Assembly (NCBI GenBank): GCA_017463445.1
Contig: JAFTPF010000073.1
Location: forward strand, 1 to 49,308
DNA from: Clostridia bacterium
GTDB lineage: Bacteria > Bacillota > Clostridia > Oscillospirales > CAG-272
Direction: 5' to 3'
Length of the DNA: 49,308 bases
The notes beneath the pieces are model-generated. The model saw nothing but the letters and a program-made list of their open reading frames with translations. It had not been told where the DNA came from and did no database searches. The position numbers and the translations under genes were made by a program. Below, piece after piece: positions 15,682 to 23,999 of the stretch (the stretch's first letter is position 1; the number at the start of each line of letters is the position of its first letter).

Positions 15682-15712
15682 CATAGCAAATTGCTATGTA
15701 CAGAGGTATAAT
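15682..15712 (+). promoter_or_regulatory. Promoter with palindromic operator before the GH36-like gene
   Basis: TATAAT lies at 15707-15712. The -35 position is covered by the perfect palindrome CATAGCAAATTGCTATG (15682-15698), which replaces a recognisable -35 hexamer. A repressor or activator binding there would control the glycosidase gene 32 bp downstream. Confidence 0.6.
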
Positions 15713-15744
15713 GATAACAACAAAGAAAAGAAAGGAATAACGAA

Positions 15745-17319
15745 ATGAATCCGATCACAAAAATTCCCGATTTTATGAATGTCCGTTCCGACCGTCCCGA
15801 GGGGACGGCAGACGACGCTGTCCTTCGCTTTGCCGAGACGGAGGAAGGACTTACCGTCCATCTCACCGCCACGGTGTCGAGACCCCGCACCGTTACGCTC
15901 CGCTGGAAGAATCCCATCACCCGCCCCGTAAAGGTGCTGGGTGACGCGTGGGAGCGGGGCTATGGCACCTTCGGCTGGAACAGTCTTTGCGCCGAGCGCT
16001 GGATGCCCTGGTACTTCCTCCTCTGCGAGGATCACCCCAAGGGTGAGACCACCAATGTCACCGGCTACGGCGTGAAAGTCCTCCCCTCCGCCATGGCAAG
16101 CTGGGAGTGCGACACCGAGGGCGTCACCCTTTGTCTGGACGTGCGCTGCGGCGGTGTGGGTGTAGAGCTTTGCGGCAGAGAGCTGGAGGTCTGCACCGTT
16201 GTCAGCCGCAGATATGAGAACACCCATAGCTATCCCGCGGTGAAGGCGTTCTGCTCCGTCATGTCTCCGAATCCGCTTCTGCCCGAAAAACCGGTCTACG
16301 GCGGCAACAACTGGTACTACGCCTACGGTCACTCCTCCTACGAGGAGATCGTCTCCGACTGCTCTTTGCAGGCAAAGCTCTCCGAAGGGCTGGAAAACCG
16401 TCCTTTTATGGTCATTGACGACGGCTGGCAGCCGAATCCCTGTGCGGGTCCTTGGGTCCCCAATGAAAAGTACGGCGATATGAAGAAGGTCGCCGACGCG
16501 TTCAAGGCAATGGATGTGCGCCCCGGCATCTGGGTTCGCTTCCTCCGTGATGAGCGTCCCGAGATTCCCGCGGAGTGGAGACTGAACAAGCAGGGCTATA
16601 CACAGGACGATCCTCGCTTCCTGCGGGATTGCTTTCTGGATCCCTCCCATCCCGAAGTGGCGAAGTTTATCGCCGATGACGTGAAGAAGATCGTCCACCA
16701 GTGGGGTTACGAGCTGATCAAGCACGATTTTTCCATGATTGATATGTTCGGCGCATGGGGTAAGGATCGCAACCGTCTCATCACAAACGACGGTTGGTCT
16801 TTCTATGATAAAAAGAAGACTTCCGCCGAGATCGTGAAAGATTTCTACCAAAACATCCTAGACTCCACCGACGGAAAGTGCTTGATTTTGGGTTGTAATT
16901 GCATCGGTCACCTGCTGGCAGGACTGGCGCACCTGAACCGTACCGGTGACGACACCAGCGGCAACGATTGGTCCCGCACCCGCCAGATGGGTGTGAACAC
17001 GCTGGCATTCCGGATGTGCCAGCATAACACCTTCTTTGCCGCTGACGCCGACTGCGTGGGCTTCATCCCCGGCAAGATCGACTGGCGTCTGAACCGTCAA
17101 TGGGCGACTCTGGCGGCGTGCTCCGCAACGCCCCTCTTCATCTCCAGTGCGGCTACCACCCTCACCGACGAGCAGTTTGCCTACATGAAGGAGCTATACG
17201 CCCGCGCCTCTAAGGCGGAGGACGAGCTGATCCCGCTGGACTGGGAGTATACCACCACGCCCAGACGGTATCTGCTGAATGGCGAAGTGGTGGAGTTTAA
17301 TTGGTTTGATGGGGAGTAA
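15745..17319 (+). CDS. Alpha-galactosidase-like glycoside hydrolase (clan D, GH36-like)
   Basis: 524 residues, no signal peptide, so probably cytoplasmic. A beta-sandwich N-terminal region precedes a TIM barrel with marks of melibiase-type enzymes: GGNNWYYAYG, FMVIDDGWQPN, ELIKHDFSMIDMFG with the likely nucleophile Asp near residue 328, and NRTGDDTSGNDW with the likely acid/base Asp near 402. It is shorter than full GH36 enzymes (about 700 residues) and has only a brief C-terminal cap, so the exact substrate, probably an alpha-galactoside or related sugar, is uncertain. AAAGGA precedes the ATG. It is monocistronic, with its own palindromic operator and a MITE-like element behind it. Confidence 0.8.
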   Translation: MNPITKIPDFMNVRSDRPEGTADDAVLRFAETEEGLTVHLTATVSRPRTVTLRWKNPITRPVKVLGDAWERGYGTFGWNSLCAERWMPWYFLLCEDHPKGETTNVTGYGVKVLPSAMASWECDTEGVTLCLDVRCGGVGVELCGRELEVCTVVSRRYENTHSYPAVKAFCSVMSPNPLLPEKPVYGGNNWYYAYGHSSYEEIVSDCSLQAKLSEGLENRPFMVIDDGWQPNPCAGPWVPNEKYGDMKKVADAFKAMDVRPGIWVRFLRDERPEIPAEWRLNKQGYTQDDPRFLRDCFLDPSHPEVAKFIADDVKKIVHQWGYELIKHDFSMIDMFGAWGKDRNRLITNDGWSFYDKKKTSAEIVKDFYQNILDSTDGKCLILGCNCIGHLLAGLAHLNRTGDDTSGNDWSRTRQMGVNTLAFRMCQHNTFFAADADCVGFIPGKIDWRLNRQWATLAACSATPLFISSAATTLTDEQFAYMKELYARASKAEDELIPLDWEYTTTPRRYLLNGEVVEFNWFDGE

Positions 17320-17348
17320 GTATCGAATCGATTGCAAAAGCGTACGAA

Positions 17349-17489
17349 CCAAGGCTCCCCTGTGTAAGGGGAGCTCCGCCGAAGGCGGTGAGGGGTTGTT
17401 TGATATTGAATATTTAACTTTAACAACCCCTCCGTCGCAGTAAGCGAAGCGTCTGCTAGACACACTCCCCTTGCGCAGGGGAGGCTTGG
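17349..17489. mobile_element. MITE-like nested palindrome
   Basis: About 141 bp bounded by CCAAGGCTCCCC (17349-17360) and GGGGAGGCTTGG (17478-17489), inverted with one mismatch. Inside lies a second perfect inverted repeat, GAGGGGTTGTT (17390-17400) and AACAACCCCTC (17422-17432), plus small hairpins such as CCGCC-GAA-GGCGG. There is no coding capacity. I recall similar sequences as common intergenic elements in gut Clostridia, but cannot check this here. Confidence 0.7.
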
Positions 17490-17526
17490 GGGGTAAAATC
17501 TTTTTCAAAAAATTCCCCAAAACCCC
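17486..17526 (-). repeat. Family A fragment, hairpin I only
   Basis: On the minus strand: AAGGGGTTTTGGGGAATTTT, then TTGAAAAAGATTTTACCCCC. It has an imperfect stem around TTGAAA and adjoins the MITE-like element. Hairpin II is missing. Confidence 0.5.
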
Positions 17527-17559
17527 TTTACAAAACCCATTTCATCGCATATAATAGAA

Positions 17560-17805
17560 CTAACGACTGCGATCGGGAAGATTCGGAGCAAAAGTCTCGT
17601 CAGAGAGGGACCGCCATGGGCTGGAAGCGGTCTTGGGGACAGCGACGGTTGTGCGCCCGTGAGTCGGAGCAGGGAAGTTCTCGCCGCGGCGAGGATGCGT
17701 ATCTGCTCCCGGGTGTCCCCGTTACGGATCAATGAGTGAAAAAGCAAAGTGGAACCGCGATCATTCGCCTTTGTCTCCCCAAGGGGAGAATGGGCGGATT
17801 TTTTG
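17560..17805 (+). promoter_or_regulatory. T-box leader, cysteine-specific, before cysE
   Basis: A T-box riboswitch that senses uncharged tRNA and controls termination. Visible parts are the stem I apical motif CAGAGAG (17602-17608 region) and the specifier loop between stems GGAGCA/TGCTCC and CTCG/CGAG, holding GATGCGTATC, hence codon UGC (17696-17698) for Cys. The CCGTTAC...AATGAG linker follows, then the T-box AAAGTGGAACCGCGA (17746-17760) that pairs with the tRNA acceptor end, and the terminator CGCC..CTCCCC-AA-GGGGAG..GGCG plus TTTTTT (17766-17805). It agrees with downstream cysE and cysS. Confidence 0.92.
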
Positions 17806-17850
17806 TTTTCTCAAATGCCGCTCCCTCATTCCGACAGAAAGGAGTTTTCT

Positions 17851-18567
17851 ATGAAGATTCAGATCGGAATCGGCAAGCCGAAACCAACCAAACCGAAAAC
17901 AACTCCGAAAAACGACCGCGTATCGCTATTCAAAAAGCTGCTGACCCTGTGTGACGAGCTGGAATACGATATGGATCGCATCCGCGAGCGAGATCCTGCC
18001 GCCCGCAACAATCTGGAGGTCGCGCTCCTTTATTCGGGCTTCCACGCCGTCACGGCGCACAGACTTTCCCATTATCTCCACCAAAAGGGCTACCGTCTCA
18101 CCGCCCGCACCCTGAGCCAGTTTGTGAAAATCATCACCGGCATCGAGATCCACCCCGGTGCTACCATCGGAAAAGGGCTGTTCATCGACCATGGATCGGG
18201 CGTCGTCATCGGCGAGACAGCAGAGATCGGCGACGATTGCACCCTCTATCAGGGCGTGACTCTGGGCGGTACCGGCAAAGACTCGGGCAAACGTCACCCC
18301 ACGCTGGGCGACCACGTCATGGTGGGTGCCGGGGCAAAGGTGCTGGGTCCCTTCAAGGTTGGCAATCACGCTAAGATCGCCGCGGGAGCCGTGGTGCTCA
18401 AGGAGATCCCCGAAAACTCCACCGCCGTGGGTATCCCTGCCAAAATCGTCCGCAGAGACGGTGCAGTGGTGGAGGATATGGACCAGGTCAATATCCCCGA
18501 CCCTATTGCCCGCGAGCTTGCCGAGCTACGCGAAGCGATTGCTGTGTTAAAGGAAAAAATAAAATAA
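17851..18567 (+). CDS. cysE: Serine O-acetyltransferase
   Basis: Transfers acetyl from acetyl-CoA to L-serine, the committing step to cysteine. 238 residues: an N-terminal helical domain (LCDELEYDMDRIRERDPAARNN...LLYSGFHAVTAHRLSHYLH) and a left-handed beta-helix of hexapeptide repeats (GIEIHPGATIGKGLFIDHGSGVVIGETAEIGDDC) with the catalytic His in IDHGSG, then VPAKIV-like GIPAKIV. A Lys/Pro/Thr-rich start (GKPKPTKPKTTPKN) is extra to the family, and the C-terminal tail is a charged helix. GAAAGGAG precedes the ATG. It lies 46 bp after the T-box terminator and upstream of cysS, so charged tRNA-Cys controls both synthesis and use of cysteine. Confidence 0.95.
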   Translation: MKIQIGIGKPKPTKPKTTPKNDRVSLFKKLLTLCDELEYDMDRIRERDPAARNNLEVALLYSGFHAVTAHRLSHYLHQKGYRLTARTLSQFVKIITGIEIHPGATIGKGLFIDHGSGVVIGETAEIGDDCTLYQGVTLGGTGKDSGKRHPTLGDHVMVGAGAKVLGPFKVGNHAKIAAGAVVLKEIPENSTAVGIPAKIVRRDGAVVEDMDQVNIPDPIARELAELREAIAVLKEKIK

Positions 18568-18568
18568 A

Positions 18569-18666
18569 TTGGGGCGCTGCCCCAAACCCCGCCAAAGGAA
18601 CTTTTTGAAAAAAGTTCCTTTGGAATCTTCAAAAACTTCTATTAAAGCCGACAAGTACTTGTCGGC
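18569..18666 (+). repeat. Family A repeat, copy A5, behind cysE
   Basis: The clearest full copy, one base after the cysE stop: stem TTGGGGC-GCT-GCCCCAA (18569-18585); hairpin I CCAAAGGAACTTTTT/AAAAAGTTCCTTTGG with loop GA (18592-18623); linker AATCTTCAAAAACTTCTATT; hairpin II GCCGACAAGTACTTGTCGGC (18647-18666), a perfect palindrome. Confidence 0.92.
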
Positions 18667-18706
18667 TTGGAAAAAATAAATATCCCCCGAAAGTTTTTGG
18701 GAGGGT

Positions 18707-18738
18707 TTGGGAGACCTTTTTTCAAAAAGGTCTCCCAA
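18707..18738 (-). repeat. Family A fragment, copy A6, before cysS
   Basis: TTGGGAGACCTTTTT/AAAAAGGTCTCCCAA with loop TC, a perfect 15-bp stem. On the minus strand it is followed by ACCCTCCCAAAAACTTTC, a family A linker. It ends 13 bases before the cysS start and lies within the cysE-cysS spacer, where it could terminate or stabilise the transcript. Confidence 0.75.
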
Positions 18739-18751
18739 GAAAGGAATTCTT

Positions 18752-20149
18752 ATGAAAATCTACAACGATCTGACCCGTCAGAAAGAAGAATTTATCCCTC
18801 TGGAGGAGGGAAAGGTCAAGATTTACGCTTGCGGACCTACGGTCTACAACTATTTCCACATCGGCAACGCACGTCCCATCGTGTTGTTCGATCTCTTCCG
18901 CCGCTATCTCAAATGGCGGGGCTGGGACGTGACCTTCGTTCAGAACTTCACCGACGTGGACGACAAGATCATCAAGAAGGCAAACGAGGAGGGGGTCACC
19001 TCCACCGAGATCGCCGAGCGTTACATTGCCGAGTATTTCACCGACGCGCAGGGTCTTGGCGTGGAGGCGGCAGACATTCATCCTAAAGCCACCGAAAATA
19101 TCGGGCAGATCATCGGTCTGGTGTCCACGCTGGTGAAGAAGGGACACGCCTACGCCGCCGAAAACGGCGACGTTTACTACCGCACCAAGTCCTTCCCCTG
19201 CTATGGCTGCCTCTCCCACATGCCCATCGAGGATCTGGAGTCGGGCGCACGTATTGCCGTGGGCGAGATCAAGGAAGATCCGCTGGACTTCGCTCTCTGG
19301 AAAGCCGCAAAGCCCGGCGAGCCTGCATGGAAGTCTCCTTGGGGCATGGGAAGACCCGGCTGGCACATTGAGTGCTCCGCCATGGTCAAGCGTTATCTGG
19401 GCGAGACCATCGACATCCATTGCGGCGGCGTGGATCTGACCTTCCCCCACCACGAGAACGAGATCGCTCAGTCCGAGGCGGCGACCGGAAAGCCTTTCTC
19501 CCGCTACTGGATGCACAACGGCTTCATCAACGTGGACAATCAGAAGATGTCCAAGTCCCTGAACAACTTCTTTACCGTCCGCGACGTGGCGAAGGTCTAC
19601 GGCTATATGCCCATCCGCTACTTCCTCGTGTCCAGTCATTACAGAAAGCCCATCAATTACAGCGCCGACATCATCGAGGCGGCGCAGAATTCGGTGGACC
19701 GCATCCAGAACTGCTACGACAATCTGGCGTTCTATCTGAAGAATGCAACCTCCGGCGAGCCTCTGTCCGCTGATGTGCGGGCGGCGTTCGAGGGCTATAA
19801 AGCCCAGTTCATCGAGAAGATGGAGGACGATTTCAACACCGCCGACGCTGTTTCCGCCCTCTTTGAGATGGTGCGCGAGCTGAACAGTCTCCTTGCGACG
19901 AATCCCTCCAAAGAAGCCGCCGAGGAAGCAGGTGCCTACTTCACCGAGATCGCAAATCTCATGGGACTGGTAGGCGAATCCGCCACCGACAAAGCCTTCG
20001 CCGAGGAAGTGGAAGCCCTCATCGCCGAGCGTGCCGCCGCTAAAAAGGCGAAGAATTTCGCTCTTGCCGACGAGATTCGCGGAAAACTCTCCGATATGGG
20101 CGTGACTCTGCAGGACACCGCGCAGGGAACCAAGTGGAAGAAGAATTGA
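18752..20149 (+). CDS. cysS: Cysteinyl-tRNA synthetase
   Basis: Class I synthetase that charges tRNA-Cys. 465 residues, normal length. The catalytic Rossmann fold shows the zinc-binding start YACGPTVYNYFHIGNARP (HIGH variant HIGN), QNFTDVDDKIIKKA, the Cys-selective GWHIECSAM and GGVDLTFPHHENEIAQSEA, and KMSKSLNN. The helical anticodon domain ends ...LADEIRGKLSDMGVTLQDTAQGTKW. AAAGGA precedes ATG 18752. It belongs with cysE downstream of the T-box; two family A hairpins in the spacer may modulate read-through. Confidence 0.97.
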   Translation: MKIYNDLTRQKEEFIPLEEGKVKIYACGPTVYNYFHIGNARPIVLFDLFRRYLKWRGWDVTFVQNFTDVDDKIIKKANEEGVTSTEIAERYIAEYFTDAQGLGVEAADIHPKATENIGQIIGLVSTLVKKGHAYAAENGDVYYRTKSFPCYGCLSHMPIEDLESGARIAVGEIKEDPLDFALWKAAKPGEPAWKSPWGMGRPGWHIECSAMVKRYLGETIDIHCGGVDLTFPHHENEIAQSEAATGKPFSRYWMHNGFINVDNQKMSKSLNNFFTVRDVAKVYGYMPIRYFLVSSHYRKPINYSADIIEAAQNSVDRIQNCYDNLAFYLKNATSGEPLSADVRAAFEGYKAQFIEKMEDDFNTADAVSALFEMVRELNSLLATNPSKEAAEEAGAYFTEIANLMGLVGESATDKAFAEEVEALIAERAAAKKAKNFALADEIRGKLSDMGVTLQDTAQGTKWKKN

Positions 20150-20252
20150 GCAGGGGGTTCACCCCTGCACCCCACCAGGAACTTTCTTGGAAGAAAGCTC
20201 CTGGACTTCAAAGAACTTTTATGAAAGGCGTCGTTCTGTTTACACAACGACG
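20150..20252 (+). repeat. Family A repeat, copy A7, behind cysS
   Basis: Begins at the base after the cysS stop: stem GCAGGGG/CCCCTGC (20150-20168), hairpin I CCAGGA.CTTTCTT/AAGAAAG.TCCTGG (20175-20204), linker ACTTCAAAGAACTTTTATG, hairpin II CGTCGTT/AACGACG (20229-20252). Confidence 0.85.
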
Positions 20253-20284
20253 GTGCAACATTTTTGCCGCCTGCAATGAAACTA

Positions 20285-20330
20285 CCGCTCCGAGGGGTGG
20301 ATCGTGTGATCCTTCCCTCGGAGCGGTTTT
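20285..20330 (+). terminator. Rho-independent terminator of cysS
   Basis: CCGCTCCGAGGG (20285-20296) pairs with CCCTCGGAGCGG (20315-20326), with an inner GGATC/GATCC pairing, followed by TTTT. It lies between the convergent cysS and the membrane protein ending at 20334. Confidence 0.85.
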
Positions 20331-20333
20331 CGT

Positions 20334-21413
20334 TTATTTGGGGGTCTTGGGACCTCGCTCGCCATAGTTTGCATTCGTCCATGTCACCGTTTCGGGTGTT
20401 TCATTTTCAGCATAACCGGAATCCTCTACCTCCTCTACCAGCCGATAGCCGGTAAGATTATCCTCCAGATAATCGAGGAAGGCTCTCGCCCGCTCGGCGC
20501 CCACATAAACCGCCTTGCCCGCCTTCAATGCACTGAAGGTGATATAGCCGTCGGAGGTGACGCAAAGAATGCTGTTGTATTGGAGCAGATCGTGTCCGAT
20601 ACTGATCCGCAGCCAGTCGCCGTCCTCGCCGTCATAATCCACCGTCTCGCCGCACACAAGAAGCTCGTTCCACAGAATGTCGGCGGTCATACCCTCAAAA
20701 ACGAGATTTACTTCTTCGCCGCTACTGTTCTTCGTGGTGTGGAAAATGTTCGCCGATGCGGTGAGATGCTCGTCAAATCCCGCCTTTTCGATCAGTTCCT
20801 CCAGCGAATCGGCGTATTTGGCGGTACGGTAGAGGACTGCGCCCTCCACGCCTTCCATGGTCAGCACTGCTCCGAAGACGGGATCGATCCCTTTGTATGC
20901 GGAAAGGGTGGCGGAAAGAGTGGCACTCTTTTCGTGATCCGCAACGCCGTGGGCAGTTATTTCTGTCTCGAAGAGCACATCCCCGATCTCATCGGTGGAA
21001 ACGCTGACGAAGGAATTGTGGTCTTGGGAGAGATAATAGGTCTCTCCGTTCCATTCAACGGGCGGAAATTCCAGCTGAACATTTTCTCCGTTGATGGGGT
21101 ATTGGAAGGTGAAAATCCGCCAGCTTGCTTCGTTCATTGTTACATAGCCGTTCCAAGACCGCACGGGATAGTGCCCGTAAGCATCGTCTGCTACGCTCTC
21201 GTCGGGGTCGTCGATTCCGCCAAGCAGCGGATACGCACCTACGGCGATCAGCGCAACGCAGGCGGCAATTGCTCCCCAGCCGATGATACGGCGGCGCAGA
21301 CTCCTTTTCGGCAGAGGGATCACTTTCGAAGTCTTGGCGGCATCAGGCGCCGCCTCTTCAATATAGTCCTCCCGAATATCGGAGAGACTTTTCCAAATTA
21401 CTTCGTGTTTCAT
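20334..21413 (-). CDS. Membrane protein, probable anti-sigma partner of the upstream ECF factor
   Basis: 359 residues. A cytoplasmic N-terminus of about 40 residues (MKHEVIWKSLSDIREDYIEEA) precedes one membrane helix (GWGAIAACVALIAVGAYPLL), and a long extracytoplasmic part follows with no family I recognise. The topology and position, 62 bp downstream of an ECF sigma gene on the same strand, match many Clostridial sigma/anti-sigma operons, so it is inferred to hold the sigma factor at the membrane and sense an outer signal. No zinc-type HxxxCxxC anti-sigma motif is seen. I chose ATG 21413 because GAAGG lies just upstream; a TTG six codons earlier is less likely. Confidence 0.7.
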   Translation of the reverse strand: MKHEVIWKSLSDIREDYIEEAAPDAAKTSKVIPLPKRSLRRRIIGWGAIAACVALIAVGAYPLLGGIDDPDESVADDAYGHYPVRSWNGYVTMNEASWRIFTFQYPINGENVQLEFPPVEWNGETYYLSQDHNSFVSVSTDEIGDVLFETEITAHGVADHEKSATLSATLSAYKGIDPVFGAVLTMEGVEGAVLYRTAKYADSLEELIEKAGFDEHLTASANIFHTTKNSSGEEVNLVFEGMTADILWNELLVCGETVDYDGEDGDWLRISIGHDLLQYNSILCVTSDGYITFSALKAGKAVYVGAERARAFLDYLEDNLTGYRLVEEVEDSGYAENETPETVTWTNANYGERGPKTPK

Positions 21414-21475
21414 AAAAACCTTCTTTCGCAAATCGTGTTTAGGGTACGGGAAAGACTCTTGTGAATACTTCGATC

Positions 21476-22048
21476 CTACAAAATTCCTTCCTTCTCAAGG
21501 AGGAGCTTCAGCTGACTCCGCAGGCGGTGGAGGATGGACTTCACCTTTGACTCGCTCAGCCCCATGTCACGGGCGATCTCGGCAACCGATGCGTTGTACC
21601 AGTAACGGCGCAGGAATACGACCCGCTTTTCCCGGGAAAGTCCGCCCAGAAAACGGTCGAGGGCATCGGTCAGCGCGTTTTTGGAAAATCCGTCCTCGGC
21701 GGAGGATGTGTCGGGCACGCACTCGGCAAGCTCGGACAGTACCAGCGGTACTTCGCCGCCACCTCGCTTTTCGGCACGCTCTTTTTCCCGGCGATGGATC
21801 GCCAAATTGCGGGTAATCTTCGCCAGATACGCCTTTAGGTTATGCGGACGGTTCGGCGGGATCGAGTCCCACGCCTTTAACCAGGTGTCGTTCACGCACT
21901 CCTCGGTGTCCTCGTCGGAGCAAAGGATCGAGCCGGCGATCTTTTTGCAGTAGGCGCCGTAGCAGGCGGCGGTTTCGGCGATCGCCTCCTCCGAGCGGGC
22001 GAAGTAGAGGTCGATGATCCGCGTCTCGGCAGTTTGGTTGTGATCCAT
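21476..22048 (-). CDS. ECF RNA polymerase sigma factor
   Basis: 190 residues with both core sigma regions: region 2 around CSDEDTEECVNDTWLKAWDSIPPNRPHNLKAYLAKITRNLAIHR (-10 recognition) and region 4 RRYWYNASVAEIARDMGLSESKVKSILHRLRSQLK (helix-turn-helix for -35). This is the RpoE/SigV-like type common in gut Clostridia. GGAG precedes the ATG. It is probably co-transcribed with the membrane protein behind it. Its own promoter was not identified. Confidence 0.93.
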   Translation of the reverse strand: MDHNQTAETRIIDLYFARSEEAIAETAACYGAYCKKIAGSILCSDEDTEECVNDTWLKAWDSIPPNRPHNLKAYLAKITRNLAIHRREKERAEKRGGGEVPLVLSELAECVPDTSSAEDGFSKNALTDALDRFLGGLSREKRVVFLRRYWYNASVAEIARDMGLSESKVKSILHRLRSQLKLLLEKEGIL

Positions 22049-22199
22049 ATCAAAACTCCTCCTTTCGGTAGTGTGTATCAGAAGGTCCCTTCATCCTTAT
22101 AGACCGATTCTCAGGGAAAAGGTTGCATGAAATACAGAATTTCCGCGAAAATAGTATACCACATTTGCCAATGCTTGTAAAGCAGGAACGATGGCTTAG

Positions 22200-22229
22200 A
22201 AAAACCGACCCCGTGCAGGGTCGGTTTTT
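22200..22229 (-). terminator. Terminator of the second sigma module
   Basis: AAAAACCGACCC (22200-22211) with GGGTCGGTTTTT (22218-22229): a 12-bp stem and a T-tract on either strand, six bases after the stop at 22236. Confidence 0.85.
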
Positions 22230-22235
22230 GGGAGA

Positions 22236-23999
22236 TTACTGTTCGGTCGGCTGTGTCAGCCCTTCCACATACGCGGCCAGTGCAGCCACATCTGCCGCAG
22301 GGGCACTGTACAAGGCGATGGCGAGCTGTTCTCCGTCCGGACTTATCAGGTTGAATCTGATAAATCCGTTGTCGGGATCCAAGAGGACGACTGCGGAATA
22401 TTCATCCAGTACCCATTCCACCGCAAATCGACCGGAAACATCCGTGGAGAAAGAGTCGGAAAGGCGGGTGGGAGCCATATTGCGCAGTGATGTCAGCACA
22501 TAGGCGATTTCTTCGCCGGTGCCGCTGTACTCGTAGCGGATGGAGGACGCAAGATGGGGATAGACATACAACGCGTTTGCCGTAGGATGGAGGAACGTGA
22601 GGAGATCCTCTAACATGGGGTATTGGGGCTCCGGCGGTGTTTGCGTACCGTACATGATCTCTTCCACTACGGCGGCGAAGGCGGCGACCTCGTCGGCGGG
22701 GATCTTGTACCCTTGGAAAAGTCTAGTTTGCGTATAATCTGCAGAAAAACATCTCATTTCCATATAGCCGGAGGGATCAAACATCAGTACGATCCGAACG
22801 TCTCTTACTGCGAGGGTAACGGTGGCACCGGAGGGGCGGTTCACCATAGGCTCCGATTTGCTCTTGGTCAGCTTTTTCAGCTCTGCAACGATCCGCTCGA
22901 TCTCTTCAGCAGAACAGCTGTGAGAATGAGATTGAGTAGAAAAACTGCTGAGATGGATAGAGCTGATTGCACTGTTCAGAGAAGTGTTCCACACCTGATC
23001 GGGGTCGAATGTGGGGTGTTTGCTTAGCGAGGATTCGCCGTGGAGCAGTTCCTCTACGCAAATCACCAGTGTTTTTGCTTTGGCGGGCGTTGTGCGGTAA
23101 TACGATGCAGAGAGCATCTGATCGTTTGTGTCGAATAGCTTCGCCTCCAGCCAGCCGGTGTAGGGATCGACGCTGACGTCCATTGCATACTGATCCAAAA
23201 CCAGTCGGACGGCGGTTTCGGGATACCAATTCAGAGACGATACGTCGGGCATGGTCAGATCCAGCTCTCTCAGCAATCCCATCACTGTGGTGGTCTCGGG
23301 GGCGGAGCCGGAGAAGCTGACCCAATCGGCGATTTGCTTATAACCGCCCAAGCGGATCTCGTTGACCGCGGAAGCGAGAATTTCATCCAGCGTGGGGGAT
23401 CCGTAGTCGGATGCCATCATTCTCAAATAAGATGCAAATTCCGCCATCTCGTCTGTGGGGATTTGATAATATTCAAGTATTTTACTTAGCGTTTCGTCAC
23501 CGGGGGAATGGAGCAATTGGATGCTACCGGAAGGGTCAAGGGATAGTTGGACGGTGGATGTGTCTGTGAATTTGAAGAAAAGATAAGGCATTGATTGGCC
23601 GGAGCTAAAGCTCGGCGCATTGGTTTTGCTTATCGATAATTTAAGGATTTTGGTGAGCATTTCATCAATTTCATCTTTCGTGCAAGTATGGAGTGTGTAG
23701 TAATCGCCACCGGCACAATACACCTCTTCGATGGGACGGTTCAGATATTTTGCCAGCGGATGCTCTTCCGGCAGAGCTTCTTTGAGTTCTTCCTTCACCG
23801 TGGTCGTCTCCTCCGGCTCATCCGCCACGGGTGCCGTTCCGAGCATTCCTAGGATAGTCGGCAACCACAGTACGCCTGCAATAAACACGCAGAAGATCAG
23901 CGGGGCGGTTGCCAGCAGGCGCAGATTTCGCCGATTGCGCTTTTGCACGCCGTAACGGCGAAAAATTTCTTTCTTAAAGGCTTCGTCATCTCGTCTCAT
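22236..23999 (-). CDS. Large membrane-anchored protein with four internal repeats, coupled to a sigma factor
   Basis: 587 residues. A basic cytoplasmic start of about 25 residues (MRRDDEAFKKEIFRRYGVQKRN) leads into one membrane helix (LLATAPLIFCVFIAGVLWLPTIL). The outside part is built from four diverged units of about 90-110 residues, each ending in an ADEVAAFAAVVEEIM-like helix: about 85-185, 205-320, 335-455 and 480-585. Each has a helix pair, a hydrophobic strand pair around LSLDPSG, VSVDPYTG, LMFDPSG or VLLDPDNG, and that closing helix. The start overlaps the upstream sigma gene by ATGA, implying coupled synthesis. It is inferred to be an anti-sigma or signal receptor; the repeat family is not one I can name. 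Confidence 0.7.
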   Translation of the reverse strand: MRRDDEAFKKEIFRRYGVQKRNRRNLRLLATAPLIFCVFIAGVLWLPTILGMLGTAPVADEPEETTTVKEELKEALPEEHPLAKYLNRPIEEVYCAGGDYYTLHTCTKDEIDEMLTKILKLSISKTNAPSFSSGQSMPYLFFKFTDTSTVQLSLDPSGSIQLLHSPGDETLSKILEYYQIPTDEMAEFASYLRMMASDYGSPTLDEILASAVNEIRLGGYKQIADWVSFSGSAPETTTVMGLLRELDLTMPDVSSLNWYPETAVRLVLDQYAMDVSVDPYTGWLEAKLFDTNDQMLSASYYRTTPAKAKTLVICVEELLHGESSLSKHPTFDPDQVWNTSLNSAISSIHLSSFSTQSHSHSCSAEEIERIVAELKKLTKSKSEPMVNRPSGATVTLAVRDVRIVLMFDPSGYMEMRCFSADYTQTRLFQGYKIPADEVAAFAAVVEEIMYGTQTPPEPQYPMLEDLLTFLHPTANALYVYPHLASSIRYEYSGTGEEIAYVLTSLRNMAPTRLSDSFSTDVSGRFAVEWVLDEYSAVVLLDPDNGFIRFNLISPDGEQLAIALYSAPAADVAALAAYVEGLTQPTEQ

